DNA from: Xanthomonas vesicatoria ATCC 35937
Lineage (GTDB): Bacteria; Pseudomonadota; Gammaproteobacteria; Xanthomonadales; Xanthomonadaceae
Assembly (NCBI RefSeq): GCF_001908725.1
Contig: NZ_CP018725.1
Span: 3,224,001 to 3,288,000, forward strand
Length of the DNA stretch: 64,000 bases
Direction: 5' to 3'
Below, piece by piece: positions 63,251-64,000 of the stretch. The position numbers and the translations under genes are program-made. The notes beneath the pieces are model-generated. The model was not told the DNA's origin, did no database searches, and was given only the letters and a program-made list of their open reading frames with translations. The stretch's first letter is position 1. Each line of letters starts with the position of its first letter.

Positions 63251-64000
63251 TCAACGCAGGAAGAAGTCGCTATAGCCCTGGTTGCGCAGGCCACGGCGAT
63301 AGGCGATCGAACTGCGGTCGGCCGGGATATGCACCTCCAGCAGCGGGTCCAGCGGCAGGTATTCGGGGCGCTGCGCTTCGACCATGGCGCGGTCTTCCTC
63401 GAACACGCGCAGGTTGAAGGCATGCACGTCTTCCACCGGCAGATGGGTGTCGAAGTTGCGCGCGATCGGCACCAGCAGCCGGGTCTTGTGCTTGGAGACC
63501 GGGCTTGCGGCATTCATGATCACCAGCCGCTTGCCCGGCACCGGGAAGTGGATGGTGAGGGTGGCGGTGAACGGCAGATGCACTTCGAAATGGCGCAGCC
63601 ACTGGAAGCTGGGGTCCACGTCCGGCAGCGGCATGTCCACCGAATAGTTGGCCACGCTGCTGAGGTAATCGGCGTTGAACCCGGTGGGCGTTTCGGTGGT
63701 GGTGTAGGCCGGCACCTCGCGCTTGTCCGGCTGGGCGAACGTGGCGGTGTGCACGAAGGCAAAATGCGCCACGTCGATGAAGCCTTCCAGCTGCCGCGCG
63801 GCGCTGCCGCCGATGTCGAAGGCCGGGCACACGATCTGCTGAAAGCCATCCTCGTCCCAGCCCGGCATCGGCGGGATCTGCACCTCGGCCTCGCTCACAT
63901 CGGCCGGTTTGGCCAAGCACACCCAGATCAGGCCGTAGCGCTCGGCCACCGCGTAGGTGTGCAGTCGCATCTTGGCCGGGATGTTCTGAGTCGGACTGGC
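63251..64000 (-). CDS. Rieske oxygenase alpha subunit (partial, C-terminal part), probable HpxD
   Basis: The frame runs to the window's right edge without a start, so the N-terminal Rieske [2Fe-2S] domain lies outside. The visible 250 residues are the catalytic domain of a VanA-type ring-hydroxylating oxygenase: IPAKMRLHTYAVAERYGLIWVCL, GGSAARQLEGFIDVAHFAFVHTATFA with the His ligands for mononuclear iron, and the C-terminal EDRAMVEAQRPEYLPLD. VanA is the closest known name; in this location it may be HpxD, which oxidises hypoxanthine to xanthine. The end of the gene and its junction with the reductase are complete. Confidence 0.78.
   Translation of the reverse strand, partial: ASPTQNIPAKMRLHTYAVAERYGLIWVCLAKPADVSEAEVQIPPMPGWDEDGFQQIVCPAFDIGGSAARQLEGFIDVAHFAFVHTATFAQPDKREVPAYTTTETPTGFNADYLSSVANYSVDMPLPDVDPSFQWLRHFEVHLPFTATLTIHFPVPGKRLVIMNAASPVSKHKTRLLVPIARNFDTHLPVEDVHAFNLRVFEEDRAMVEAQRPEYLPLDPLLEVHIPADRSSIAYRRGLRNQGYSDFFLR

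Overview
The window reads as chromosome of a Xanthomonas species (gamma-Proteobacteria, Lysobacterales). The grounds are consistently G+C-rich codon third positions, plant-inducible-promoter (PIP) boxes in front of type III effector genes, an OhrR whose two redox cysteines fall exactly at C22 and C127 as in the described Xanthomonas protein, an Xcc-type HpyO urate hydroxylase, and GTAG-headed REP hairpins. No rRNA, tRNA, CRISPR array, intact insertion sequence or phage gene was seen.

Layout. 1-1290: the tail of a ribosomally made, modified peptide (RiPP) locus cut by the window edge, with a SagB-like dehydrogenase. 1507-9464: a prolyl-oligopeptidase-type lipoprotein, then a leucine/isovalerate (liu) operon (isovaleryl-CoA dehydrogenase and both methylcrotonyl-CoA carboxylase subunits) with a divergent TetR regulator. 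9558-10456: an Xre-RES toxin-antitoxin pair. 10654-13595: a four-gene iron/PepSY-type membrane operon. 13883-16401: membrane-anchored cytochrome c and an ExeM/NucH nuclease. 16500-21761: an effector island holding three homologous leftward genes of the XopR type. Two carry textbook HrpX promoters and the third a decayed one. Between them sit a MerC-like membrane protein and a COG0523 zinc GTPase that share a perfect Zur-like palindrome. 21875-36537: housekeeping and stress genes, including a DMT exporter, ZapE, the ohrR-ohr peroxide pair, a frameshifted esterase, aldo/keto reductases, RluE and a small protein broken by an amber codon. 36744-42362: HrpB helicase, a chemoreceptor and a DUF1456 protein.

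42693-64000 is dominated by purine catabolism, all leftward. The first block is a seven-gene operon with start/stop overlaps: allantoate amidohydrolase, ureidoglycine-glyoxylate transaminase, PuuE allantoinase, HpxZ, UraD, HpyO and UraH. After an insert with a LysR gene, an MFS permease, an orphan GvpU and a TPR protein, the second block holds HpxW- and HpxY-type amidohydrolases, a nucleoside hydrolase, a secreted adenosine deaminase, an NCS2 purine permease and a Rieske oxygenase/reductase pair. From its context that pair is best read as a hypoxanthine hydroxylase (HpxDE). Together these would take adenosine or inosine outside the cell to purine base, import it, oxidise it to urate (the xanthine-to-urate enzyme is not in the window), open the ring through allantoin and allantoate, and finish at oxalurate, oxamate and oxalate, releasing ammonia. 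The plant apoplast is a plausible nucleoside source.

Most start sites were chosen from ribosome-binding sites, signal peptides, overlaps with the upstream stop codon, or family length. All functional names come from motif recognition without database searching.
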